From Puffinus mauretanicus (lineage: Eukaryota; Chordata; Aves; Procellariiformes; Procellariidae), in NCBI GenBank assembly GCA_023333565.1, contig JAJKFH010003354.1, forward strand, positions 930,001 through 994,000: 64,000 nucleotides of DNA. The letters run 5' to 3'. Shown here piece after piece: positions 14,106 to 26,006 of the stretch; within the stretch, counting starts at the first letter, position 1; every line of letters begins with the position of its first letter. The translations under genes were made by a program, and so were the position numbers. The notes beneath the pieces were generated by a model. That model had not been told where the DNA came from. It made no database searches and saw nothing but the letters and a program-made list of their open reading frames with translations.

Positions 14106-17100
14106 GTAACCAATAATCACTTTCAGTCAAAATCCTTTTACTGTTTATGCAGGAGAGATGTTATTGCTTGCAGCATTGTTGCAGGTGAAGTTGCACCAAC
14201 CCTCGGTGCAATCATAAGCTCTTTACTTCAACTCTGCAAATGCTTTTACCGTAGACTTCCAGATACCGCATACCAAGCAGAGAGGAAATTTGGTCTTTTG
14301 GCTGAAGGTCTAGGAACTGGAAATGTGGTTTGGTCACATGTTTGTGTGTTGATGAAGTGAGTCTCTCTACCCTGCTTTTTTAATAATATATCCGTTTGTG
14401 AGTAAGGTGGAGGATACCACAGTGAGTGCTGGAGCCTGTTTATATAAAATGACTCATTTAGTATGGAGAGCAAAGACCACAGTGCATGTTCATAATCTTG
14501 GGGTGAACCTAGCTGTTGGGATGTCTTGTCCAGAAGTGGATAGAAGTGAAGGCAGGAGCTGAAGCCTCTGTCCTCCTGGACTAGGTGATGCATATATGGA
14601 AGAAGATAGAAGCAGGGATCTATCACCAGAAAAATTGCAGCTAGCTGGACTGGTCAGGCTGGTTTAACCTTCGAGAGCAAATAAGAAGTTTGATAAGGAA
14701 ATATTCTTTAGTCTGTATCCGTCCTGTCTTTGGCCTTGGGTAACGGTGAACTAACTCGGATGTCTTCTGGTACCTAACTTGATTCCAATCGCTTAAGCTC
14801 TAAATAAAATAGCCAATATTGCTTGAAAAACTGGAGCAGATGCATGAAGTTCCAACATCTCTATTCTGGCTTATGAAATAAGTGCTGGCAACTCAGTGAC
14901 ATGGCGCTTCTCCGTCAGAAGGGTGTGCTTGTGGCTCAAGCCACCGGAGGACTCTAAAGAATGGAGAAAACTGCCCGAGGAGAACTGATGTGGAAACTTG
15001 ACTATATGGGTTGGATGAGATGGGTCTCTTCCAATATCAACATCCTGATTTGGAGTTGATAAGTATTGGCTGCTTTCTTAAAATAGACTCTTAGGCTAAG
15101 AGTGCCTTCTATTTAAGATCTCTCTCTCTCTGGTGTGAGAAATAATCTGTCTGGTTCCAAATGTGAACCATGCCTTTTGGGAAAGAGCGACGCTGTTTTT
15201 ACACCGTCCTTTACCTTTCTTTTTTTGCTGTTGAAACCTGAACTGAACCACAGAAACGTGCATGCAGCTGAGTAACAATGCAGTATTGCTGCAGCTACGC
15301 GAACCCTTTTCTCCTTCCTCTTGAGTCAACTCTGAAACTTGCTATAAACCTCTTAGGTTAGAGACTGTTTACGAGATGCACAGTATGTTTTTGGTGCCAG
15401 TCATTTTTCCCTCCCCGCTTCTCAAGTGCCACAAACCGATGCAGATCAGGGTACTGTCATGCTGGCAATCTTAAATGTGGGCTGGCTACAGACAACTCTC
15501 AGAAAGCATATAAAACCCAGTTTCCTTGTTGTTAATTGCTATGGTGCTAGTCCACTCAAGATTATTTTTCTCTCTCCTGATGTTCTTCCTGTGTGTATCA
15601 GAAATCAAGATTGCTGGCTTAAAGCAAAAACAAACTTTCTTTCCAGTAGCCTACGAAGCCAATGCAGCTCAACGTTGGCCAGGCTCTTCTATATTTAGTG
15701 CTGTTGACTTAGGCTCTGGTTAGTCGCATGGAAGGTGGTAGGTTTGACCTTTTGGTGGTTTGGCTTGGAGGCTGATTAGTGCTGGTTGGGATAGGCGGGA
15801 GTAAAAGGCAACCTGGGATCAGCTGTATTTTCAGAACTGACACCACAAGGATGGCCTTTCTCCTTGTGAACTCAGGGTGGGGTGGGTGGGTATGCAGGGA
15901 GTTGTTTTCTGCTCAAATCACTGAGTTGCTTTGTCCCTTCTAATGTTGCTTTTGCTGTCTTCCTTTTAGTACAGCATCTTTCCATCCGTCAGCTTGCTCA
16001 TACCCGCTGTGTTGCGACTGTCTTACTCCGGACTCATTGCGCCTTCTAGCATGCTTCTCTTGCCCTATGAGTCTGTTTGAGCGGCGGAAAACTACCTCTT
16101 CTCACGCTGAACTCCCCAAAAGGCTGCCTCGTGCTCTAGGGCCTGCCTTGCTGTCTGTTGGGCGAGGGCTGCTGGAAGTGCAAGTTACCTCCTGGGCAAA
16201 GCTGTGCCGCTGAGGTTTCAGGTTGAATAAACGGTCGATGCTAGACAAGAGCTGGCTTAGCAAAGCAGGGCTCAGCTCTGCTGCCAGGAGGAAAGATCTG
16301 TGGAGTGGAAGCACCAAGGGGAGCGCTAGGACCCGGGGAAACTCCCAACCAGCTGCAGGAAGAGGTTTGTTTTTCTTTGTTTGGTTCCCATTTCTGCTGC
16401 CCCAGTCCAGCTTATCTGGACAGCCAGGGCCGAGTGACGTCTCGGCACCTTCCTCTGGGCCAGCCAGATCTCCGCACGGCTGCTCTTGGAGTCAGACTCC
16501 GTGTGTGGTGCCCGATACCGCTGGTTTTGGCATTACAGATAGCTCCAGAGCAAGCCTTCGTCCCAGCTGAACCGGGAGCATTCACAAGCTTGTAGATGAG
16601 ACAAGATCCTGTTCTCTCCCAGGTCTGCCTGTTCCGGTGAGCACGGGTGTCCTAACCCAGCAGTCCTCAACCAGCTTGAGCTCTAGATAACACAGGGGTG
16701 GGAATTAGTAGGGAAGAAATTTGCTGCGGCAATCTCTGATCTGTAAAGAGGTGGAATTGAAGGATTTCGGAGATGGTGGAGCCTGTAAATGGTCAGAAGG
16801 TCATTTAGAGCACACATGTAGCTTGTTCGCAGCCCTTCTGTTCTCAGCACTGCATAGCTCCCACTGCGGTGAGGACACGCAGAGTTCAAATTGTCTGTGT
16901 CAGTCACTGGCTTGTATAAAATATAGAATCCAGCAGTTTCTTTTTCTTTAATAAATTACACTTTCATAGCGAAGCTTAAAGCCAAAATGCTGTTCTTGCA
17001 GCTTTCCTTGTTCCTCTAGTACTGTAGGCTAAAATTTTCTTTCCATCTTAGAAAAATCTTAATGCCGTCTTGAACGTGGCATGGGCTTTTTGCAGCAAAT

Positions 17101-18709
17101 AACATGATGTCTTGAAGCGCATCCATGTTCTAGAAAGCCGCTTCTGAAAAATGACTGCTAATAGTTGCCTTCTGATCTGTTCAAATTGCTTTTATCCCAG
17201 TGTGGTTCTGAGTATAAGGCATGTGAAAACTTCTCTTCTAAAGTGTGACTGACAAACCTGAGTAGAAAAGGTTTTTAAAGTGGGTTCCAGATTTGTCATC
17301 TGGAAAGATGCAGACCTTTTCTTAAACCCTAAAAGAGTGGTGGTCCTTTTCGCTTTTGAGGGTCTCTAGCAGAAGCCTTTGTTCGTTGTGGTGGCTCTTC
17401 TCCTGCCAAATCTTTGCTCCCTTGTCCCATGCACAGCTCCCTCCTCAAATATGCGTGGCATTTATTTCCTGCCCTTCTCAGGCTGGTAATTATTGCTGTA
17501 GTCTATTAAATGATGCTGCCCCAGGGACAGTGCTCTCCTGACAATGCAGGTAATGCCTCTGCTTAAAGACGTGAACCATCCTGGGATCTATGTGAAAAGA
17601 GCAGTTCCTGGGAGAGCTTCCACCGTTTCATCATGTCCTGCAGTACCTTTCTGGTATTTCTGGCACTGCCTGTTCCTTGCTTGCCCTTTGCTGTGTAATC
17701 GGACAGATCCCACATTGGTGCAGGATGACTTTTCCTAACAAGGGCTATACAACATACAGTAAAAAGGGAAATACGCATCCTAGAAGAACACGAATCTAAA
17801 CGGAGCCAGATGTGGGGCTGTCATGTTGGCTGTGGGCTTGAGTGCTCCCATTGAGCTGAACTAACTCCGCTCGTGATCCCTAAATATCCAAATCTAACTT
17901 GAGCAGTTTGCTAGAACAAAACCGACTCCTGAAAAATACCCCGTTGCTTTCTGAAGCTAGTGAATGCTGCTGCTCTTAATGCTTGTGTCAATTAATGTAA
18001 ATATCCCTGCGTGCTTATGAGGACCTGAAGCACTCCCTTGCTAGAAGTTTGGTTCCATTTTTGCTTTCTCCTAGACAATATGTTTTGAGCTGTTTATGAT
18101 TTCGGTAACCCTGCTGGCACTGCTTCGCTACTTTTCCCTTCCCTTTGGGATTTAATATCTTCAGGGGAACTTTCTGCCTAGTCTGTTCCTGCTTTTTCAA
18201 AGGGGAGTTGTGAAGTACTTGAAGTACTGTTTTGAGCTCCTAAGTCACGAGAACATTTTGTGTAAATTTTGTATGTTTTTAATCAGTCCATACGCCTGCC
18301 AAGAGCCGGAGATTAATGCTCTTTGATGCCACGCACACGGGAGGAAGCGCAGAGTGTGAATGTCCTGCCCTGCTTAGATGATAGGAGCAATAGAAACGTG
18401 TGAACCTGGGAGCCTGAGCTCTTACCTAGAAGCACCATGGCATTTATTTTATTGCAAAAATCTGCAGAAATATTAGGCCGGCACTGAGTCACTCTGGTTT
18501 CTTAATAATCAAATGTCACAGCTGCAAAGTTTGCGTACAATATGCTCAGAGCCTCAATTTCTCAAATAACTTCTGTATATTTATACACAGTTCTCATTTT
18601 CCTTCCATCTCTGGGCCAGTCATCTGCAGATATCTTGCATTTATATTTCACCTTTCTCCTAAGTGTTTTGCCAAACAAAATGCCTAGTATGTACACAAAA
18701 CATATGGAA

Positions 18710-18742
18710 GTGTGTGTGTATATGTGTGTGTATGTATATAGC
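18710..18742. repeat. TG/TATG microsatellite
   Basis: A short imperfect run of TG with TATG and TATA interruptions, in UBE2H intron 3. It is an ordinary slippage repeat. Confidence 0.85.
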
Positions 18743-21084
18743 GAGACATTGTGGCAGCCAGTACAGGAATGAAGCAGTGTTTGGCTCCAGCCAGGATTTA
18801 GCAGATCTCTCCTGCTTAATTTTTCTTTTTAACTGCAGCTGCTATTTTTACTTTCAGCTCCTCTCTGGATTGCCTTACATTTTGCTACTTAGAATTTCAT
18901 GAGTCACTTATCGCCTGTGACCATTCTGAGCTCGCTCTTCCCTGTGTGTGTTGATCCTTATTCTGACCTACAAGCGATGTGAAAATGCTTGTTCTTTCAA
19001 ATACACTTAGCTTTGTCTAAGGGGAAAGACGAGACACCTAAGGTAATTTGTATCCCTGTCTCCACTCCGGTCTGACGCACAACTGTGCACCTTCTGCAGA
19101 TTCCCTGCTACAATCGGAGAATGGGAACAGACTGACAAAATGGGGTAGGTGTTTTCAGCCTGACTTGGCACAGATGCACTGCCTTCTGCGCCAGTCTCTG
19201 AAGCCTGGACATCAGGTGATGGTGCACCTAAGCAATGAGATGAACTGATATTGGGCAATTGCTTTGTGCTAGTCCTGCATGTTTTTCCAGAGATTGCTGC
19301 TCTTAGCACCAGTCTGGAAGCTTGTGGATACTGCTTTTCCGCTTCCAAGAAGGACCGCTCAACGATTCACTCTGAGCAGGAGGTCCAGAGTGTATAGCTC
19401 TGCCACTGTTTTCCATCAGCTACAGCCATATTTTTCTGTCCTGATCTTTCCCTCATGAAGCTGCTGCAGAATTATTTATGGTATTGTTTTGAAAAGCTAC
19501 TAGATTTTGAGTACGGTAATACAAACTGTTCTACTTCTGCTGTTAGCAAGCTGACGTTACACAGCACCTCACACCACTGCCGTGCAGTGAATGCCTCCGC
19601 GGTGAGTGCACAGTGTTATATTTGACTCTGTAGTTAGCGCTCAGAATGGGCTCCTAACCTCCAAATCTCATAAAAAAGAAATCCTTGCCTTTGCCAGTGA
19701 CCTGAGAGTGCTGGACAAGGTACGCACCTCCGAGGTGGGCTGATCCTGTGCCCTTCACGTGGGGAACAGCCACACGCTAAACCAGTTGTCCCAGTCTGCA
19801 AAGGGGAATAGGTACTAAGGTGAGGACTGAGGCAGAGGTCTTGCCCTCGTGCCATCTCCCCCATCTCCAACCATGGTTTCTCAACCTGTGGTGCATGGCG
19901 GGCTCATGATCAGTTACACAAGAAGGTCGTCCTTGAAATGAGTGTAATGTGTTATTTAAAAATAAGAAAATAAATGCATGTTCCCTTGCAGGCTTTTGGG
20001 TGTTTGGGGTGGGGGAAGTAATAAACATTAAGTTTAGACTAATCTTATCTGGCTGTTTGGCAACTGCACGAGCACTTGGGAGATCTTTTTCCATTAGGTA
20101 GGTTGTCCAGTGGTTAAAAAAAGCAGAGGGAAAACGCTGCTCTTGACCTCTCTGTGCTGTACACAAGCTCTTTTGCGTGCTGATATCTCTGCACATAGTT
20201 CTGCCCCGAGCCTTGGGTGGTCACCCAAGCCACGTTGATTTGGTGTGGTGTTTAAAACTCACTGCATCCTGCTTCAGAGAGGCTGTAACCACCTTCCCAC
20301 CTCACCAGCCAGGCAGTCTGAACAGTTTCCTGACTTGGCCTTAATCTCTCGTTAAAAATAAAACTTTGAGGCTTGTCAGTCTTGCTGCACTGAAAAGCCA
20401 GGCGCGGTTGCATACACTTGTCCTGTCGCCTGTTTGTTTGGCACTACGGTGGTACATAGATACGAATCTGCTGTCACAGTTGTTCAGGTAGAGAAGTGTC
20501 CAGCTGGCCTTATTTTATGAGCAAAGAGAGCCGACACGTGGGCAAGCAGTGGCGAGTTTGGGATGGGTAAGTGGATATAAACTAGCTCCGCTCTGGCACG
20601 TTCCCCAGAGCCGGTGGGAAGTCCTCTTACAGTTATCGCTGATGTCGTCGGGCCGTGCAGCTGACTCCCTGCTGAGCAAGAAGACGCGAAGCCGGGAGGC
20701 TGGGATGTGCTGTGTTTGCTGGCACGCTGCTTTTCCTCCTTCCCGCGTGCTTCCGCAGGGCTAGCAGCACTAGCGTCGCTTTGAAGAGCTGTGCTGCAGG
20801 AAAAAGTCTGTTTTGGGGACCTCTCACCTAAGCTACCAGCTAAGCTGGCTGTACTTTGAGCTCAGATAAGCAACGGGCCACCTTTTGAAGTGCCGCTTGT
20901 TGGATTGCAGCCGGTTCCTGACTTGGAGGAGAAGCACCAAGGGGTGCAGAAAACTTTCTGCTGCTGCGGGCCAGCATTGTGCAGCTGGAGCTGTGGAAAG
21001 AGCAAGGAGGTAGTCTCCAGCCCAGGTGGCTGATCCCTCTTGAGAAGGATCAAGGAGAATTGAGTCCATTCTCCTTGAATGGTA

Positions 21085-21190
21085 GATGAGCAACCTGATC
21101 TAGTGGAAGGGGTCCCTGCCCATGGCAGGGGGCTTGGAACTAGATGATCTTTAAGGTCCCTTCCAACCCCAAAACTGTTTTATGATTCTG
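21085..21190 (+). mobile_element. CR1 LINE 3' tail, sense orientation
   Basis: The plus strand reads GCAACCTGATCTAGTGGAAG, then GTCCCTGCCCATGGCAGGGG, GGTCCCTTCCAACCC and TATGATTCTG, the canonical CR1 3'UTR. Only about 100 bp is preserved. It lies in the same orientation as UBE2H, inside intron 3. Confidence 0.92.
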
Positions 21191-24100
21191 GGGGCTATAC
21201 CGAGGTAGGGGACCCTTTCTAAATCACAGTCCAGCCCTATAGGCGTAGGATAGGGGAGCAATCAATGCGGAGCAACCTCTTGCAGGAGCTTTCTGCCTAA
21301 CGGCTCCACAGGACGAGAGGTGCCTTGGGAATCTTCAGCATTCCCCAAGTTGTCCAGGTATTTGGGCTCTGCCTCTTGGAGGAGAACTTGCTGGCAGAGC
21401 AGCTCCCGACAGCGCGTTGGTTCTGGCAGTGCGTTCAAGCCATCGCCTGGGAGCTTTAGTCTGCAGTTGTTTGAGAGACGTTGACATCAACGTAAATCTG
21501 AAATTCCTCCCTGGTTCTCCGCTGTGGTTTTGCTCACCTGGAGAGCAGTGTTCAGCTATCGCCCAGCCACAGGGCCCGATCCTTGGAGCGACCGCTTTGA
21601 CCCAACTGCGAGTCAGTGCCCTGGATGTTCAGACCCATCCACGGTTGGTGCGTGAGCACGGTGAGAGAACTTCATTTCATACTGGAATATGTCCAGCTGC
21701 TGGAGCTTTTATGAATGTTCCTGTGTTTGCAGCATCAAGGAAGATTGACAGCCTTTCAGTTAGCTGATTTTTAATTTTAAAATGCTCTTCTCTTCAAAGA
21801 TTTTTGTCAACCCAAGGAGTGATTACTCCAGGGCTATTGCTGAAATACCAGTGTTTTTGAAGGTCGGTATCTGCATATTGGTCTCAGCGTCTTCCAGTAT
21901 CAGAACAGACGTGTCCCTTTCTGTTGTGTAACTCCTTTGGGGATATACAGAATTTTTTCTGTTAGCACCCAAAGGCTTTTTGTCCATGCAGATTTTGTGG
22001 AGTCCTGCTTTACCTTCAAAGGCAATCCTGGCCCTCAGCGTCTCTGTGTGGAAAGGGTGGACTGCAGCCACTCTGCTGCTGGAATTCCTTGTAAGCGTTG
22101 GCTTTTCCAGGGTTCGGTGTGAATATTGTTTTAAAATGTTAAATTAAGTGTTTACAGCCAGTCCAGCATACAGAATCACGACTGCTCAGGCCGTGGTAAG
22201 AAGCCAAAATCAAGAACCTGTCCCTTGGCACTCTTCATGGAGCGCTCACCTAGAGTTCTGCGCAGTGTATTAATTGGGGTGTGCTGTGTTCAAGACTATG
22301 GCAGTAAACCTGCCCCAGTGTTTATGCTCGTGTGGGAGGTTGGTTTTTTTTTTACTCCTGGCTTTCTCTTTAAATCGGAGTTTCATTTTTTACATGGATG
22401 TTTATGCTTGCTTTGTCTTTTGTATTTGTAAAAAATACTGAGCAAGTCAATATTATGTGAGCATAATATTATTAGAGCAATGTTAGTGCTTTATCACTAT
22501 AGGTGGCTTTACATTTCAAATAAAGGAGGAGATAATAGCTTGAACTTATTTCTGGGTCAGGAAAAGGAAAGATCTGAACAGGGCTGCTCTTGGCCTGGGC
22601 AGTTTGTGTCTGTAGGAGAGTGAGACTGGGGGGACCTTGAAGAGTTGCAAGAAGATGTGGCAACAACCTGGGAAACGAGGAGTGCAGGGAGAGGATGTTT
22701 GTGTCCTTTCTCGAAGAACGATTGTTTCGTTTGCAAAGCTTCAGACCAAGGACAATGTGAAGGAAGGGATTGTTCCTTGCCTGGGTGAAGGCAAAGATGA
22801 CAGAGAAGAATTACAAATCTCTAGCACAGGAGCTGCTTGAGCAGACAACCTAATCTCGTCTCCCTGGATATCGAGTGCAGCTTAAATGCTGAAGTGTGTG
22901 AATGAAGAGTTGACCAAAACCTTGCAGGTGGGTTTGCAGCAAAGCCTTGTCCAACCGGCTGCAGGTGGCTGTGGTAGAAGGTACTAGGAAATAGGTGAGA
23001 TGATCAGAAAACCAAAATGAGAGAAGGCAGAAGGATGCCTGCGTCTAGCTGGGTTAAAGACAGCCGGTCTGTGTCCCAGATACCAGAACAAAGAGTGTTT
23101 AATTCAGCAGATCTACACATTACCATCCTATTCTTGTTACCTGGTGTCTTCCCCCATCCTCTCTTCTATTCTGCTTTATCAGAAGCTGAACTTCCCCCCC
23201 TGCCTAAGAGAGAGACAGGATTTAGAATCGGGATCGGTGCTCGCTCTAGCTCTCCAGTGCTGGCATAATGGATCCGTGACCTGATTTAAACTTGTGAGAG
23301 CTGCCATAACGTAAATATTTGATGGAACTACAGCTTCCCTTTTTAAGTCTGCTTCAGTTTTTCAAGCTAAATCATGGCAAGGTATTCCTGAAAGACACTT
23401 GTTAGTGTGGAGCTGTTCATGCAGTTCTCGGTTCTTCTTTTAGAGATTTTTCTGGCTTCGGGCATCGTTTCAGCCTTGTGTTGTATTTATGCAAAATCTG
23501 AGCAAGTACAAGTAAACATGAAATTATATTTGTGTCATAATACGTGGAAAGAAAGGGAGTTAAATCCATATGTCGGCTCTTACCCCAGATGGGAACCATG
23601 CTGTCACTCAAATCGCGATCGCTCCGTGTTTGGGCAGAGATGGTACATCGGGTACAACTACCGCAGTGTCTCCTTGGGGGGGGGGATAAAGGTGGTGACG
23701 GTGGGGAGTTTGCTGAATGGTAAACGGTGACTGCTCTGAAGAGAAAACTTCTGTGTGTTTTTAGGGCTGGAAGGAGCTTTTTAAATGGATTGGGTCTGAT
23801 ATCCCAGACTTAAATTTCGTACCCATTTTTATAAACATGGACCTTTATCAGAAGAAATAGTTGCTGTTAGCTAAAGTAGATTTCTTCTTATTGCAGAAAG
23901 GTGTGATTCCCACATGCGCAGTGTTTGTAGGGCTTTACGGGCTGCGGGGTGACGGTACCGCAGAGGAAAGAAGGTTTTATTTTAAGTTCTGAAAAAAATC
24001 AACGTTAAGATGTGGAAGCAGCTTAACCTGTAACAGAAACAAGGGTTGCAGCAGCCCTTCTGGGCAGAGCCCAAATGATTCGGCCAAGCCAGCAGAAGTA

Positions 24101-25218
24101 TATAGGAATACTTGATCCATTTGGCAGTGAAATAACTGGAAAACCCAGTTTTCTATCCCAGCTCCATGTCCATTCTGCGCGGGGGACGTGTCCCACACCC
24201 AGGTATTTGGGTTCCTCCTATTGAAAGGAAAGGGAAGAGTTTGGAAGCTGGATTCTGCATCCACTGACAGCCATCGTCTGCAACACTTGACTTTGCTTTT
24301 GGGGTGGATGTGCTTTACTTCTGCACAGGCTATGGTGCCAAGTATGGTGTGTGTTATAATTCCTTTAGTATCTTTGTTTTATAAGCTCTATTTGTGGGAG
24401 AAGAGGGGAGTGTTTTTGAGGTGCCATCTGTCTTGAACTTGAGGTTAAAGTAGGCAGCTGGAAAACACGGCTTACCTCTAGCTGCTGCTATCAGATGCAG
24501 CCTTTAAAGTGTGCGGCATCTTCTACCATGATGTCGTAAGTCTTGAAACCACAGGATTTTTTTTAACAATTCAATTTGCAAGTCAGAACAAAGAAAGCAC
24601 TATCAAATCTAGAAGTCTGAAATGTGGACACAACCATGATGAGCTTTCTCATTCTAGACCTTGCATCTGAGCTGTTTCTTTTCAAGACCAGAGGTACCAG
24701 CAGATTAATTAATTGCTGTATTGATGTAAAACTTGAAGTATTAGCGCTCTGTCCCTGAATGGCTTACAAACGTAGACTTCAAGTTCATAGAAAATCTTTG
24801 TTGGGAGACATTACAAAAAAAAATTAATCTTAAAGCAAACGTTGAGCTTAAATTTTGTGTTTAGTGTTTATTCAAAAGATTCTTGCAGCTTTTAAAAACA
24901 CTTTATCAGATGTGGGTGCTCGATTGTGCTGATGGGCAGTTCCTTTCAAGATAATACTGAACCACAAAACCTTTGCGGTACGGTTGCACTGTAAACAGAG
25001 GGTTTTGCTGAATTTCGAGGGAATGGACAAGGACCCTAGGGGCCAGAACGTTGCCTGTGTATTTTAAAGGTTACATAGCTATATATAGCTAAGGCTGGGT
25101 TTTCTTTGAAAGTAGTCAGATGAGTCCTTATTCAGTAAATTCCAGACTTCTCTTATTAAAAAAAAAAAAAAAAAATCTTTGGCTGTTTTCTGCTATTTAC
25201 CAGTGTGTCTCTTTGCAG

Positions 25219-25258
25219 GATTCATGAATAAAATTTTCCATCCCAACATTGACGAAGC
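25219..25258 (+). CDS. UBE2H: UBE2H coding exon 4 (residues 69-82, HPN motif)
   Basis: A very short 40-nt exon encoding the end of Gly69, FMNKIFHPNIDE and the first two bases of Ala82. It carries the E2 signature HPN (His76-Pro77-Asn78), whose asparagine supports the oxyanion during isopeptide formation. It is bounded by CTCTTTGCAG and GTAAGTAA. Its length is not a multiple of three, so skipping it alone would shift the frame, but with exon 5 (53 nt) it makes 93 nt, which is in frame. Confidence 0.97.
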
Positions 25259-25953
25259 GTAAGTAAATCCCTGGTGTGTGGTTTTTCTGAGGAGTTTGTC
25301 TAATTGTAACTGTATTTTGCCTTCACAATAATACGCTGATGAGTTGAATAATGCTTTCATCAATCTAAGAGTGGAGGAGTGGGGGATTTGATAGAAGTAG
25401 ATGTTGTCACAAGTTAACTTTCAGGAGTGGGTCAGGCTGTGAGCAAGGCTAGAGAGCTGCATGCCGCAGACTCTTGCGGATGTGGTCTTTGTATTGTAAC
25501 ATGCTTCATTTACAGAAAATTCAAGGTTGCCAGTCCCCCTCCTCATTGGCATCATTTCTAGAAACAAGGAACAGCGTCGGCTAAGCCATAGCTCCCTCTT
25601 TAGCTGAAGTTCACATCTATACTAAAATTCTTCAAAACATAGATGTTTTGCCACATTTTTTTCAGTTAAGGTTTGTTAAGGGGAGCCACGTATGCTTCAG
25701 TCTGTCCAGCAGAGCCCCACACGGACCAACTAATTCAGTAATGGCTCCAACTTACTTTCTTTTGGGCAGAGTATGAAGATTCATGTCGTTAAAGGCTGCC
25801 CCTCTATTAACCACAAGACAGGAGTAAATCATAGCTTATCTGAAACCGTGGGGCAGGGGAGGGGCAGGGGAAGGGAGGGGGTAGATTATACTAAATCCCC
25901 AGAGTATTTTTGAGTGTGACTGTGTTTAATTCCATCCTTTCCATATGTTTCAG
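25259..25953 (+). other. UBE2H: UBE2H intron 4
   Basis: A 695-bp intron. A run of closely spaced G-tracts at 25850-25882 lies about 70 nt upstream of the exon 5 acceptor (CATATGTTTCAG) and could form a G-quadruplex in the nascent RNA. Confidence 0.95.
25850..25882 (+). promoter_or_regulatory. G-tract cluster upstream of the catalytic exon
   Basis: At least six runs of three to five G separated by one or two bases lie on the transcribed-sense strand, 72-104 nt before exon 5. G-runs of this kind are known intronic splicing enhancers (hnRNP H/F sites) and can form G-quadruplexes. The regulatory role here is inference. Confidence 0.4.
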
Positions 25954-26006
25954 GTCAGGAACTGTATGTCTAGATGTAATCAATCAAACTTGGACAGCTC
26001 TCTACG
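25954..26006 (+). CDS. UBE2H: UBE2H coding exon 5 (residues 82-100, catalytic Cys87)
   Basis: A 53-nt exon completing Ala82 and encoding SGTVCLDVINQTWTALY plus the first base of Asp100. The TGT at 25967-25969 is Cys87, which forms the thioester with ubiquitin. It is bounded by the acceptor TTTCAG and the donor GTGAGT. Splicing exon 3 directly to exon 6 would rejoin in frame (G+AT = Asp) and delete residues 69-99, including HPN and Cys87. A human UBE2H isoform of 152 residues, as I recall it, has this structure. Confidence 0.97.

Larger units (their letters stand above)
14106..25218 (+). other. UBE2H: UBE2H intron 3
   Basis: An 11.1-kb intron, the longest complete intron in the window. It contains one sense-oriented CR1 3' tail (21085-21190), a TG/TATG microsatellite near 18710-18740, and a homopolymer A-run at about 25159-25176 some 45 bp before the exon 4 acceptor. 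I recognise no other gene. Open frames up to 139 codons lack any domain or codon pattern. Confidence 0.9.

Noticed and set aside
14990..15060. Possible CR1 3' remnant (GGGTCTCTTCCAA)
   Set aside because: Only a few words of similarity and no GATTCTA repeat; too weak to call.
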